Assembly (NCBI RefSeq): GCF_037126465.1 | Contig: NC_088210.1 | Coordinates: 27,057,511 to 27,121,510, forward strand | Length of the DNA stretch: 64,000 nucleotides | Reading direction: 5' to 3' | Origin: Ornithodoros turicata | Lineage: Eukaryota; Arthropoda; Arachnida; Ixodida; Argasidae | In this document: positions 41,690-64,000 of the stretch, in pieces | Position numbering within the stretch: the first letter of the stretch is position 1 | Layout: every line of letters starts with the position of its first letter | Program-made: the position numbers and the translations under genes | The notes under the pieces: generated by a model | Database searches by the model: none | Told to the model about the DNA's origin: nothing | Seen by the model: only the letters and a program-made list of their open reading frames with translations

Positions 41690-41900
41690 CTTAAGAAATT
41701 TCGTGAGACGATTGGCGTTACGGTTTCGGTTACTAACGTCAAAAAAGTATTAGTTAATCATTCTAAAAATTAGCTTAGTTACATCAACGTAATTACTTTA
41801 AATTTTAATTAATGATTTAACAAATTTAATTCAATCACATTAAATGTCACCAAAGTAAGTTTTACATTGGCAAACTCAGGGCTCAGAACCTCGCGGAGCC
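41690..41900. repeat. AT-rich dispersed repeat, copy 1
   Basis: GATTGGCGTTACGG leads into TTAATTAATGATTTAAC-type sequence and then AAATGTCACCAAAGTAAG. Similar order at 54560-54800 (AAATGTCACCAAGGCAA) and 56175-56365 (TTGGCGTTACGGATTGGC). Class unknown. Confidence 0.5.
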
Positions 41901-42225
41901 CTCCGACAGAGGGAGGTCCCTTAAATTTGTTTTGTTCAGTACTGTCACGGCTTTACTCCATGACTTACTCCTCCTTGCACAGAGTGTTCATGGAAACGAT
42001 ATTAGTTCACAGCGAGATACACTAACAGACTGCACTCACAGTAGGTCTTTGTGCGACGGTACAATGAACACATAGATAAAGCACCATTGAAAACCACATT
42101 GTCCTGCCTCAGAGACTTTGGCTTGACTTGGCTCCGCTTCTGGCATGACTTTTCCAGGAGGAGTCCAAAATGTTTATCTTTGGTAAGCACAACTCATCAC
42201 TATCTGGTCGGTGCGTTTCAGAACC

Positions 42226-54147
<11,922 letters not shown>

Positions 54148-54230
54148 CTGCAGAAGACGATAATAGTCATAAATGTTACTATAATGAGCTTTGAGACCTA
54201 GAAGGGCAGTCAAGACTGTAGTTGAAGAGC

Positions 54231-54380
54231 ACAAAAGCAAGAGCACCGCGAAGACGATCGTACATTTATTATGGTACGAGCTTTCGCGCAGAATACCTAG
54301 GACCTGAGGAAGTGCAGCCTCGTGTACGAAAGCTCGTACAATAATAAATCTGCGATCGTCTTAAGTGCTTTTGTTTTTGT
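54231..54380. mobile_element. Palindromic repeat with TACGAGCTTTCG arms
   Basis: ACAAAAGCAAGAGCACCGCG and GACGATCGTACATTTATTAT pair with ATAATAAATCTGCGATCGTC and AGTGCTTTTGTTTTTGT. The inner GTACGAGCTTTCG pairs with CGAAAGCTCGTAC around a 35-40 base centre. A foldback element or foldback-derived repeat. Confidence 0.65.
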
Positions 54381-54559
54381 ATAATGAGCTTTGTAATAAA
54401 GGTATTCGAAAACAAAGATCAATGTATGTTATTGACGCAGAATTTACTTACTTTGATTGATTGATTAATCAATCAATCAATTTACTTATGTTCTTCTGAT
54501 CGTTTATAGAGTTTTGGTGTTTTTACGGTTTGTCGCAGAGTTAAATTGATTTCATTGAT

Positions 54560-54800
54560 GTTACATAATTCTAGTTATTATTTATGTTATCTAATGTGTT
54601 AATCTTGTCTATTACGTTATTCCAATGTTATCTTATTAATTAAGCTTAATGAGGAATCATTCAGAAGTTTTTAGAAATGTATTACTTGAATTATCACATC
54701 AAAATAATTATTAATTGATGAAATAAAATCAATTAATAAAATGTCACCAAGGCAAATTGTACGCCCGCAACAACGCACACCTCTCCTACGGAGACAGCTC
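54560..54800. repeat. AT-rich dispersed repeat, copy 2
   Basis: TGATGTTACATAATTCTAG and TTAATTGATGAAATAAAATC precede AAATGTCACCAAGGCAAATT. See the related copies at 41690-41900 and 56175-56365. Confidence 0.5.
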
Positions 54801-55043
54801 CCCTACATTGTTGCTTTTGTCTCTCCCTCTCTTGCTTTCGTTGTCTTCTATCTGAGGAATCCGTAAGCTATGATGCAATTAAATTTCTTCGGGACATTGC
54901 GCCGGGAGGAAAAATTGACCCCGAAGAATTATTCCCGTGCTTTCCAGCACATAGCATACAGCAGTGCCATATCAGTACTATGTAATAAAAGGTCTAAGTG
55001 GGGTAAGCGCATACATAAACTGCCAGGTTCTTCCTATAGCCAA

Positions 55044-55547
55044 TCAATACTGCGGATACAAGTAATACACTACACGCGCAAGCCATCCTCGTTGTTTGAG
55101 CACGATTAAATGTCCACATTTATCGCTAGTGCAGACGTCGTCTATATTCCCTCTTTCCCATAAGTCATAAAGATATCTTCTGGAAGGGCGCAACAGCAAC
55201 ATAGCACTGCTTTGATTTGCCCAGAGGAATGGGAACACTTGGCGCCAGGTATCGTCTGTTGCCAACTTGGGCTCCGATGACAAGTATTCTTGCGTAACGA
55301 CTCCAACGTTTTTTCGCGGATTCTGCATTTGAACCTTAGAACATTTTACTGAATCATTTGAACAGAAGTAAGCAAAAACACTTTCCCCAATACGCCAAGC
55401 AACATCTGGTGCCTCCCGTCGAAAATAATGCTCTGTTGCGCGAACTTGGATGAAAAAGTCATCCGAGCCTTTTCCTAATGAGAAGAAGTCGGGACGGGGC
55501 ACGTTGGAGTCACGAATAGGGAAAAGGCAGTTTGTCTTTGTCAGGGT
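55044..55547 (-). CDS. Uncharacterised exon-like ORF
   Basis: I do not recognise this protein. The minus-strand frame is open from an acceptor-like GAAGTAG|ACCCTG (55547) for 167 codons to a TGA at 55044, with ordinary protein composition and four cysteines. An overlapping frame just upstream, after a stronger pyrimidine-rich acceptor (CTTCCTAG), is also open (HAREVDPDKDKLPFPY) and ends at a stop near the junction. A one-base frameshift between the two is therefore possible, which would make this a decayed gene. It lies upstream of the visible Trk exons on the same strand but resembles neither LRR nor Ig sequence. It may be a nested gene, an exon of an unrelated gene or a repeat-borne ORF. 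Confidence 0.35.
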   Translation of the reverse strand, partial: TLTKTNCLFPIRDSNVPRPDFFSLGKGSDDFFIQVRATEHYFRREAPDVAWRIGESVFAYFCSNDSVKCSKVQMQNPRKNVGVVTQEYLSSEPKLATDDTWRQVFPFLWANQSSAMLLLRPSRRYLYDLWERGNIDDVCTSDKCGHLIVLKQRGWLARVVYYLYPQY

Positions 55548-56174
55548 CTACTTCTCTGGCATGACCTAGGAAGCGAGAGAGAGAGAGAGAGAAAAAAAAA
55601 CAACTGTGCAAGCAATCGTGGAAAACACCGACATGGTCCGCAAGTGCCAAGTCAGCGTCTTTGCTTGTTTCTAACCACACCAAGATATAAGACGAGGGAT
55701 GATTAACTTGGTTACCGTGGGTTGTGGCCTTGCCTGGCCTTCCTCACGGAAGCCCGACAAGCCATCCGTTGCACTCGCGCCCGGACGGCGACTGAATTGG
55801 CGTCCTTTGGGAGAGCAATGTTGTCATGTTGATTTTATCCGCATGATGGAAGTGGGTCGAGCGGGAGTAAGAAAGAATTTTTATGTCGCCATTTCGATTA
55901 ACGGGATGACTTACGGCGATGGCAGTGTTTGCAGCCGTGAAAGGAGATGTAGGTCGCGATGTGCGCAAGTGCGCTGCCTGCGAAGATCAATAACAGCCTT
56001 TTGATGGATGCACTGGTTGCCCATTGTGCCTTGGGGTATTGGGCCGCACCTTATGTGGCAGATTTCCCCATTCATTGTTATTAATTTATTTGTTGTTGTT
56101 GTTGTTGTTTACACAGTCATTTTGCGACCTAGAATTTTTGTGTTTCGGGTCGTTTATTTGGGTGGTACGTAAGA

Positions 56175-56365
56175 ACTTCCATGCAACGTTTTGGCGTTAC
56201 GGATTGGCGCAAGGATAAAAAAAATAATTTAATCGATGTAATTAATTTCGTTTTAGTTATGAATCAGTAAGAATAATAAAATAGAGTGATGAATTTAATT
56301 AACGCAAAGTCGCCGCCGTAAATTTTTGCGCCCAAAACATCGCGGGATTGCACCACTAATATTTT
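56175..56365. repeat. AT-rich dispersed repeat, copy 3
   Basis: CAACGTTTTGGCGTTACGGA leads into TTTAATCGATGTAATTAATT and then GCAAAGTCGCCGCCGTAAAT, the same order of blocks as in copies 1 and 2. Confidence 0.5.
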
Positions 56366-56449
56366 TTTAAAACATATTTCGGTTGCAAATGACAAGTCGG
56401 TATATATATGAAGAAAAACATGAAGGTGGTAACGGTCCCATGATGGTGG

Positions 56450-56650
56450 TGTAAATTTCTTGTCCTATGGCACACGCTTTTGTTGCGTACGTTTCACACT
56501 GTACAGAAGAGCGTTTTTTTTTAAACATCACTGTAAATGTTTCTAGAAGAAGCATTATCTAAAAGCACGTAGTTCAACACAAAAACAGGATTCACGAGCC
56601 CTTTCGGAAACAGTTACTACACCTTCAGTTGAGCCTGCGGAATATTTATA
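56450..56650. repeat. Inverted partner of the 42765-42995 repeat
   Basis: Contains CAGTTGAGCCTGCGGAAT near 56627 and GTTTCACACTGTACAGAAGA near 56490, matching the other copy in reverse complement. Adjacent (TA)n tract follows. Confidence 0.55.
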
Positions 56651-56664
56651 TATATATATATATA

Positions 56665-59600
56665 ATGGATGTTTATTTATAAAAACATCCCTTTTTTATA
56701 CCGGAATGTGTAAAACAATACTTGAATTTCGCAGTGTACGACAAATACATGGGGTAGCGGGAAATGTCAAGAAGTCTTTTAGTGGTTTTAGTGAAGGGCC
56801 TATTTTTCCATTACTTTCCTTTTCTCGACCCAACTTTTTTAGTGGTTGCTTTAAGGGGGGAGGGGGGGGGGTATGACGGATTGTGCATTATGGTGTTAAT
56901 TGGCTTAGGTAGCTGCTTCATCTTTACTTGTTCTATGATCTTTGTATGACTAAACGGGACGTATTGTTCTCTGATGTATTTGTTCTTCCATGTATTTTTG
57001 TTTCGTTTTCAACGCAACATTAACTGCAAATAACAAACGAGATTTGTTGGACACTACGTGTAAGGGATGGGAAGATTTCTTTTTTGTTTTGTTGCGCTCT
57101 TTTTATTCAACGATGGACTCTTAGCAACTTGCCTGTCATTCCGCATTTAGAAGGTACACTTTCTTCAGTTTGGAAAAGGAACCTTCTAAATGGTTACTCA
57201 AGTTACGAGGACGTTAAACGGGTATCGATATTAGATAAGTAGAGGTTGTGCAATGGAAACTACAATACTGCTTTTGAGGAGGTTTCATCTATCAACTATT
57301 TCTGTACTCAAGTAAATGTACGAGCATGACATCTCCTGAACCAAATTGATGCTCCCTCTGGTGTTCGTAGAACACTACAATGACGGAAATAATTAATGTA
57401 GCACTGCACAATTCATTAGGTAACCGACAAAGACCAACAGATATATGGAGGTTCTGTTGCCCGCGCTCCGCCATTCATCACTGGAACCGTGGCTGTGATA
57501 AACGGGAGATCACAGTGGATTACCAGTGAAAGCGAGAGCATTATGAGGCAGTATTAATGACCGTGCAGCTGTCCTTGATACATTGCAGGTTCTTGACAGA
57601 ATGCGCCGTGACGTCCATTCACGAGGAGGCCACTGTCCTTCTCCTTCATGTCCTCAACCCCAATGTTCAGTATGTTCTTGGATGGCACGTCGAAAAAAGG
57701 GAATTAGGGATTCTTTGGTCCCAAAGTAACTGCCATCTATCGTGAAGCGGACGCATTACCTCATTCGGGTTGTGAGATTAGATTTTGTTTGCGTTGTCGC
57801 TTACCACAGATATTGGTCGTCCTCGGACATTATTCATCTGATGGGACATTCGGGAGACGCGGACTGATTTCTATATTAGGTATTTATTCGATTAGGAGCG
57901 ACAGGTAGATGGCTTGTGCAGAATTTCATCTGGCGTAGCATCGTAATCTTAGAGATAAACGAGAGAAACGCTGCTAACGTCCGGTTTCGGATTTACGATG
58001 ACGCGAGAATGAGCTACAGCAACCTTTGTTACGTCACAGGGTTCCGAGATTAGACCGATTGATGACTGTTTTGAGTAGGGTGGAACGTAATCGAGTCGGT
58101 GACCGGATTGTTTTGCGGAACAAAAACGGGAACCAACCAAAAATGACGTGTATAATAACACTAAAGATCTATTACAAGTAAGTTGGCTCGGAGTTCTATT
58201 CTTTTTTTTTCACGTAACTGTGTAAGCATCATACTGATACTGATATATTTATTGTGTGTCAATTGAGAATACAAAAAAATACAAGACCACGATCCAGATC
58301 TTGTGATAACATTATCCTAGCTTTGGTTGAACGCCCCCCGCTGTGAAGCGGTACTGATTATCATTTACGGAAAGCTTTGCCCTAATTTTGTGAGCAGCGC
58401 AGAACTGACGATGTACCTAGCGATGACATCAGAAAGCATTCGTTATAGGGAGGCACTTTTGGAAGCCGCCACATGTATCAGACTGTCAAGTGACCAGGGA
58501 GTGACAATCATATATAACGGACAAGGAAAGTGGCCTCGTCACGCGTTCTTTGATTCCGATATCTGTATAGCGCGAAGAGTGCAGTGACGCGATGATCCTC
58601 GCCGTGCCAATTATCTTCCCGTCCCAGGAGGCCGAGCACCGGGAACACTTTCCCTTCCGTCCTTCGGATCAAGCAATGGATGACTGTGCATGTTTGTGAG
58701 ACTCGAACGACCTGCGTTCCTTCGGTAAAGGTTTCCATAATCGGGTGGGGATTTTCACGGAATTTTTATGAGTTTAGTGTTTCACTCTTTTTTTGAGGAG
58801 TGCCTCAGTATAAAGGGATGAAGAAATGATGATGATGTGATGACGATGATAATGATGATGAGGGGGGAAGACGGGGATGGAAGTCGCGAAAGAGGGGGGA
58901 TATGGAGGTTTATTAAAGGGAAACGAACGGAAAGGTCAGCCAGACAGAGGTCGGCTTGCTATATATTCTAGAAAAAGAACAAGACAGAACGTGACAGGTT
59001 CGTATTGGTTGCCCATAGGGAGGGTATTACGACAATTCTCGGCTGTTCACCACACCCTCTGGTTGGTTAGCTGCAAATCAGGGATGTATCCCGCGTGAAA
59101 ACGAAAAAGTCAAAGGTGGAACGGAGGGGTACGAAATATTGAGGTGTCAAAACATGAGAGAGCACCAGAGTGCACAAAGCGGATTATAGAAGATTAACCG
59201 CTCAGTTATTGAACTGAATGTTAAATATTGAATTGAATTATTAACCGTAATCGGATTTTCGTTTTTCACATTCATAGGTAGCTTTAAAAATAAAAGTCTG
59301 CCACGGGGCTTAGGCCATGCAAGAAATGAAGTGTAGAAAGCGGTGAATTTCCAATTCTAACGCACAGCTTGCCTAAGCCTCTGTGAAGTGGGGTAGGATG
59401 CTGTGGCTACCACGGTGAAACATCCAATGTCATCATCACTTCTCCTTTATTTATTGTTATTGTTGTTGTTGTTGTTGTTGTCTGAACATGCAGAAGATGA
59501 ACCCTTCTTTCTTCTTCCTATACCTTTCCTCAGTAAATTACCAATAAACAACGTGGCGATGAGGGTCTAGGTGAATACAGTTCCAACGTGGTAGAGGGCT

Positions 59601-60124
59601 CCGCACACCCCTTGGACGAGCGCCACCTGGTGGTCTTCCTCTTTCTCAAAAATGTTGTCACTGTCCGCGATATAGGACCATCTTCTAGGTAGCGAAACAT
59701 AATTAGCAGTAGATTTACACGTAAGACGAGTCAGCCTATATCTTCCTATATATCTTCCTTCAGACAGAAAAATTCTTACTCGATCCATGAATCTTTCTTC
59801 ACTTTCGCGGAATCGGGAAGCAGCTCGTTAGAGATAGGAAAGTTTCCACGACTGAATGTTTGCAGTATTAACGCTCCGTTTAATCCGCTCTCCGACTTTG
59901 GCTAGCACGATCTTCGTAAGGTGTTGCCATGGAGACGTTAATGTGAGGAAAGAAACATGTTTTGGAGCCATTAAGGATGACAGCTTTTCGGGCGGAATTT
60001 CTCCTCACATTGATCGAACGCGAACGCGACGACTTTATCGTTCTCCAATGGGTTGCCGTGCTATACAGGGCGTAATGGCTGAAGCCGTCGCTGGTCATTA
60101 TTTTCGTTTCGTAAGCACAGTCTA
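56665..60124. other. Probable Trk 5' intron or intergenic sequence
   Basis: No LRR, signal-peptide or Ig exon was recognised on the minus strand. Simple repeats (TGATGA-type near 58829-58862, TTG near 59460) and short ORFs of no recognisable type. Confidence 0.4.
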
Positions 60125-60372
60125 CACTCTTAGAAATGAACTTCACTGCATAGCACGCTCCTAGCCAACCATCATGTCGAACGATATCCTTGTCTGCCCC
60201 GATTTGTTGAAAACGGGAGGCGGACGCCTTTTTTGTTACGCTTATGCGGTTCATAATTGTCGCAAAAAGGCGTATACCTCCCGTTTTCGACAAATCAGGG
60301 CAGATAACGATATCATTTGGGATGATGGTTGGCTAGGAGCGTGCTACGCACTGAAGTTCATTTTTAAGAGTG
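60125..60372. mobile_element. CACTCT foldback MITE, copy H
   Basis: CACTCTTAGAAATGAACTTC mirrored by GAAGTTCATTTTTAAGAGTG, TA on both sides. The arm variant reads GGAGGCGGACGCCTTTTTTG on one side and CAAAAAGGCGTATACCTCC on the other. Confidence 0.9.
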
Positions 60373-60420
60373 TAGTCTGTGCACGGTTTAAAGTGAAAAA
60401 AACTTGCTTGCACTAACCTA

Positions 60421-60668
60421 CACTCTTAAAAATGAACTTCACCACATAGCACGCTCCTAGCCAACCATGATCTCGAATGATATCGTTATCTGCCCTGATT
60501 TGTTGAAAACAGGAGGCGTACGCCTTTTTGTGACACTTATGCTGTTCATAATTGTCACAAAAAAGGCGTACGCCTCCCGTTTTCAACAAATCCGAGCAGA
60601 TAGTGGTATCACTCGAGATTATGGCTGGCTAGGAGCGTGCTATGCGGTGAAGTTCATTTCTAAGAGTG
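60421..60668. mobile_element. CACTCT foldback MITE, copy I
   Basis: CACTCTTAAAAATGAACTTC mirrored by GAAGTTCATTTCTAAGAGTG, TA on both sides. The right TA is shared with copy J. Confidence 0.92.
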
Positions 60669-60670
60669 TA

Positions 60671-60920
60671 CACTCTTAAAAATGCACTTCACCGCATAGC
60701 ACGCTCTTAGCCAACCATCATCTGGAATGAGATCGTTATCTGCCCTGATTTGTTGAAAACAGGAGGCGTACGCCTTTTTTGTGACACTTATGCAGAAATG
60801 TTAACTGTCACAAAGAGGCGCACGTCCCGCGCTTTCCACAAATCAAGAGTGATAGAGGTATCACGCTGTACAATGGTTGGCTTTCAGCGTGCTATGTGTC
60901 GAAGCCTTGTTTTAAAAGTG
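60671..60920. mobile_element. CACTCT foldback MITE, copy J, asymmetric arms
   Basis: Left arm follows the family (CACTCTTAAAAATGCACTTC). The right arm is a diverged form (CCACAAATCAAGAGTG, TACAATGGTTGGC, CAGCGTGCTATGTG, TTTTAAAAGTG) also seen at 45774-45858. TA on both sides. Confidence 0.85.
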
Positions 60921-63288
60921 TACATATATTAGTATTTGGAGTTTTATCCTTTGTTATTATTCTTACTATCACAGTGGAGATTTTAATGCTGCTACGAAAA
61001 ATAAACAAATAGATATCGATATTAATGTTTAACAGCGAGTCCTGGAGGCAGAGTTCAAGGCTATTGTTCCCTTACTCTCCCCCGCCGAATGCCACGTTCC
61101 TTTACCGCAGTCTCCCACCGCATGTTGCTTTAACACCGGCTTTCAAACATCTCCTCGGTGTCGGGGGCATCCAGCCTCTGTTCCACGTGTGGTGTGCGCC
61201 GTGACCTCCATGGCATCCTTCAAATCTGCGCGAGAGCGCCCTCGTGGAAACTGCTCTGCAGCGCCTCGATCAACCCCAGTTCAGCTTAGCCAAAATTCTC
61301 GGGTCATACTCGGCCTCCTCACATCAGGTGCAAGGCAGTTTGTTGCTGATTTCCTCTCCAGCACTGGACCAATAGACGAACTCTAATAGGACACTTTTCC
61401 ATCATCATCATATGTGTGTGTGTGTGTGTATTCTTCCCTTCAAAAATGAGCATACACACATGAAGTTCAAAATGATGCCAAAACTCATGACAGTGAGCGA
61501 AGCCACAGTTCGGTGATGTACAAAGAGTATTCTAACCCTCTGGCTAACCACATCTTTGAAAAACACCACCTCTGCACTTCTCTCGCAAGATGAATGAGAT
61601 GGAGCCAAAGGGAATACGAAGACAAGAAGGTCATACGTTGTTATTGTGAACGCACTGCAGCGGAAGCAATAGGAGCAATGACAGCGCATAAATGCTGGCA
61701 AGCTGGTGGGACAAGATCAATGACACGGAAAGCCTCTAAGCCTCTGCAAGAAAATTAGACAGAATGACAAAACGACTGCTTCAATTAATTGCCTAATTTT
61801 CGTCCTAAGCTCACTCTTCCCTCGTGATGCAACAGGAATGGCAACTGCAGCAACAACGATTAAATGATGAATAGTGATGTATGTATATACGTGTTGGACT
61901 ACATATTAAAGCGATGACATTACAGGGCCCAACCACGTCGACAGTCGTGTAAGTTCGTCCGTTGCAGTTGTGGAAAGAGAAGAAGAGAGAGAAGACCGAA
62001 GAAGATTGTACAGAAACGAGTGGGTTCGTCCGAAGATCGGGATATTGGAACATGGTCCATTTAAACGCGTTTGGCAGAACGCCCAAAAGAGACTTTTTTT
62101 TTTAATACTACCAAACAAACAATTTTCGTGCTTGAAGCCAAATGGTCTACCACGCAGAAAGCGAAACATTACAGGAGTGGTTTTTTCTTCTTTTCGGGCC
62201 TCCGACGGCCACGAACGTGTGATTGTGACAGCATCACAAACAGCATCATCTATATTCTGGAAATAACAGAACCCATAAAGTAGTGCGCGTGCCAAGCGCG
62301 GAAAAGCTCCATTTATTTATGAATGTCTCCTCGAAAAAAGAAAGGAAAAAAACTACTTGTTCTGCTCTGTTTTTTCTTCTTCTTCTTCTTTCTCTCACAT
62401 GTCGCCGCGGCGGTGCAAATGTAGCGCTTTTATGCGTCAACCGTAAACATGGAACTGAAAAAAAAAAAATAATTTAGATGGCCACACCTCCTCGAGTGTG
62501 AGGAGCAATTTACAACGCAGGGCCGGAGGACAAAAACAGGAGAAAAGAACGTGCGCGTTGTCTCTCGTCCCCGTGTTATAAGTTGCTCCTCGAACTCGAG
62601 GATATGTTGCCATCTGATCGTACACACTAGCTTGCTTGCCTCCTGTTCCCATACGTTCTATGAAAAAGTTTGGCTTCCATATCCGCACCGTATTCATCCC
62701 CTATGCACCTGCTGTACAACTGCGGGAAGTGGAAAGAAAACTGTGGAGCTGTATGAGCACAAATTATAGATTAAAAATACGTCACCTTCATTCATCACCA
62801 TCACCTTCGACTAGACGCTTTTCCCCTGTCACACGGAATTTTAATAAACGGGCTTGGTGAGAGAAAAGTAAGAATCCAGCGGTTTATTTATGTTGAGATC
62901 TGCTTTTGTCAGCTCCTATACAGTGCTGCTTCGGCTCGCGTTCCGCATTACCATCAACGTCGTCTTGTTGATGGATTGGTTTGGCCAGTCCATGTCGTTT
63001 GCGTCATGTCTTGAAGTGCAATACATTAGAGCGCGCACACATGCCATGCTGATATTGCCTCGGTGTAATTAATAGGGTCGTGTTCGTTGCCGCGAAATAC
63101 CGATGCATGCGGTGGGAAAAGCTGAGGAGACCGCCTAATCGAACGTACGACATCAGCTTCTAATTCTCGGGAAGTTAAATCAAATTAAACCTCATGTGTC
63201 ATGTGCATGTTTATGACACCAAGTCACCTCTACGTTCAGTAGAGCCAGACTTCGTGCATCGATAATAAATAACAAACTGCATGCGTAG
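60921..63288. other. Non-coding stretch, no recognisable gene
   Basis: Contains a (GT)n tract near 61412-61428, a short repeat at 61918-61980 shared with 45918-45985, and A/T-rich runs. ORFs up to 129 codons lack domain features. Confidence 0.4.
61918..61980. repeat. Partner of the 45918-45985 repeat
   Basis: GGGCCCAACCACGTCGACAG, CGTCCGTTGCAGTTGTGGAA match the reverse complement of the other copy with a few substitutions. Confidence 0.6.
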
Positions 63289-63755
63289 CATTGATGGGCA
63301 AAGTACCTCAAAATTGTACTTGAAGTAAAGTACCAAGTATACTTAGTACCTGTTGTACTTCAAGTACAGTACAAAGTACCATACTATAGATGTACTTATA
63401 GTAAAGTACAAAGTGCTTTGCAAAGTACTTTAAAGTACTCATCAAGTACATTACAAATTTAGATCGTATCGCTGGACGTGTCAATACTTTCTAGTGATTA
63501 AACGTGAGGTAAGTATGCTTCGACTGTTATCTTTAGAAAGCTTTTGGCTAGCATTTTTGTCAAGTGCTAGTTAGAAAACATGGATAACTTACAGCTAACC
63601 CATTAATATGAACCGAAAGAAATCATTTTGCGACCAAGTTTTGCGTTTGTATTTTCAATTGGGTATACTTGAGTACTTGAATGGAAAGTACACAAATTGA
63701 AATGTACTTTAAGTAGAACTTGTGTACGTGGTACATCAAGTACTTCCCATCACTG
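63289..63755. mobile_element. hAT-type non-autonomous element with intact 8-bp TSD
   Basis: Left end CATTGATGGGCAAAGTACC and right end GTACTTCCCATCACTG form a CAGTGATGGG-type terminal inverted repeat with one mismatch. It is flanked by ATGCGTAG at 63281-63288 and 63756-63763. Internal sequence consists largely of GTACTT/AAGTAC subrepeats. No transposase ORF. Confidence 0.9.
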
Positions 63756-63763
63756 ATGCGTAG

Positions 63764-64000
63764 CTCAGTTATATACTTTTTGATACGACTGCAGTCACAA
63801 GAAGCAGCTTGTGTCATCCTATTTTGCGACATTCGAACCGAACACCCCGTCCCCCGGAACTTTTTTCGTCCTGTCTGTATTTATCACAAGCCGAAAATTA
63901 TCACTGAAAGGCATCCTGCCGAAAGGACATCACCCCTGCTTTACGTTTTTCCGAGTCCAGTCGGGTTATCCTTCCAAGGAACAGGTCCACACCGGTTTTC
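63764..64000. other. Window end, nothing recognised
   Basis: No exon, repeat terminus or RNA feature was recognised. Confidence 0.4.

Noticed and set aside
59880..60293. 137-codon minus-strand ORF as a gene
   Set aside because: Its first third is MITE copy H and the remainder has no domain or splice support.

Overview
The window is eukaryotic, intron-rich DNA, most likely from an ixodid tick or a close chelicerate relative. This rests on tRNA-derived SINEs resembling tick Ruka and tick core-SINE elements (from memory; no search was possible), dense small foldback DNA transposons, many introns of only 53-67 bp, and arthropod-like gene content. No bacterial, plasmid or CRISPR-like feature was seen.

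Layout. 1-12342: mostly repeats, with one unidentified multi-exon gene candidate on the minus strand (8815-9502). 12343-19423 (+): complete ten-exon coding region for C-terminal Src kinase (CSK), 438 aa. After its TGA the frame stays open, across a strong intron, for 73 more codons ending in a predicted membrane helix (19424-20112). 22603-24239 (-): a gene with an N-terminal ASH domain resembling Asp/ASPM but without the rest of that protein; it converges on CSK. 24240-26629: nested repeats and a SINE. 26630-33897 (+): fourteen-exon SLC13-like transporter of 858 aa with all diagnostic ion/substrate motifs degraded and a large polar insert. 33898-42225: intergenic, with SINE and foldback elements. 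42226-54147 (-): nine 3' exons of a Trk-type receptor tyrosine kinase (two Ig domains, TM helix, kinase); its leucine-rich-repeat exons must lie beyond the window. 54148-64000: probably Trk 5' intron, with repeats and one unidentified exon-like ORF.

CSK and Trk are both tyrosine-kinase signalling genes, but nothing here shows co-regulation. The other main story is mobile DNA: about eleven full, partial or interrupted copies of one nearly palindromic ~248-bp foldback MITE with TA targets, two pairs of them back to back, plus several independent elements whose target-site duplications can be read directly. Exon junctions were derived by hand from splice sites, phase and family similarity; no transcript data were available.
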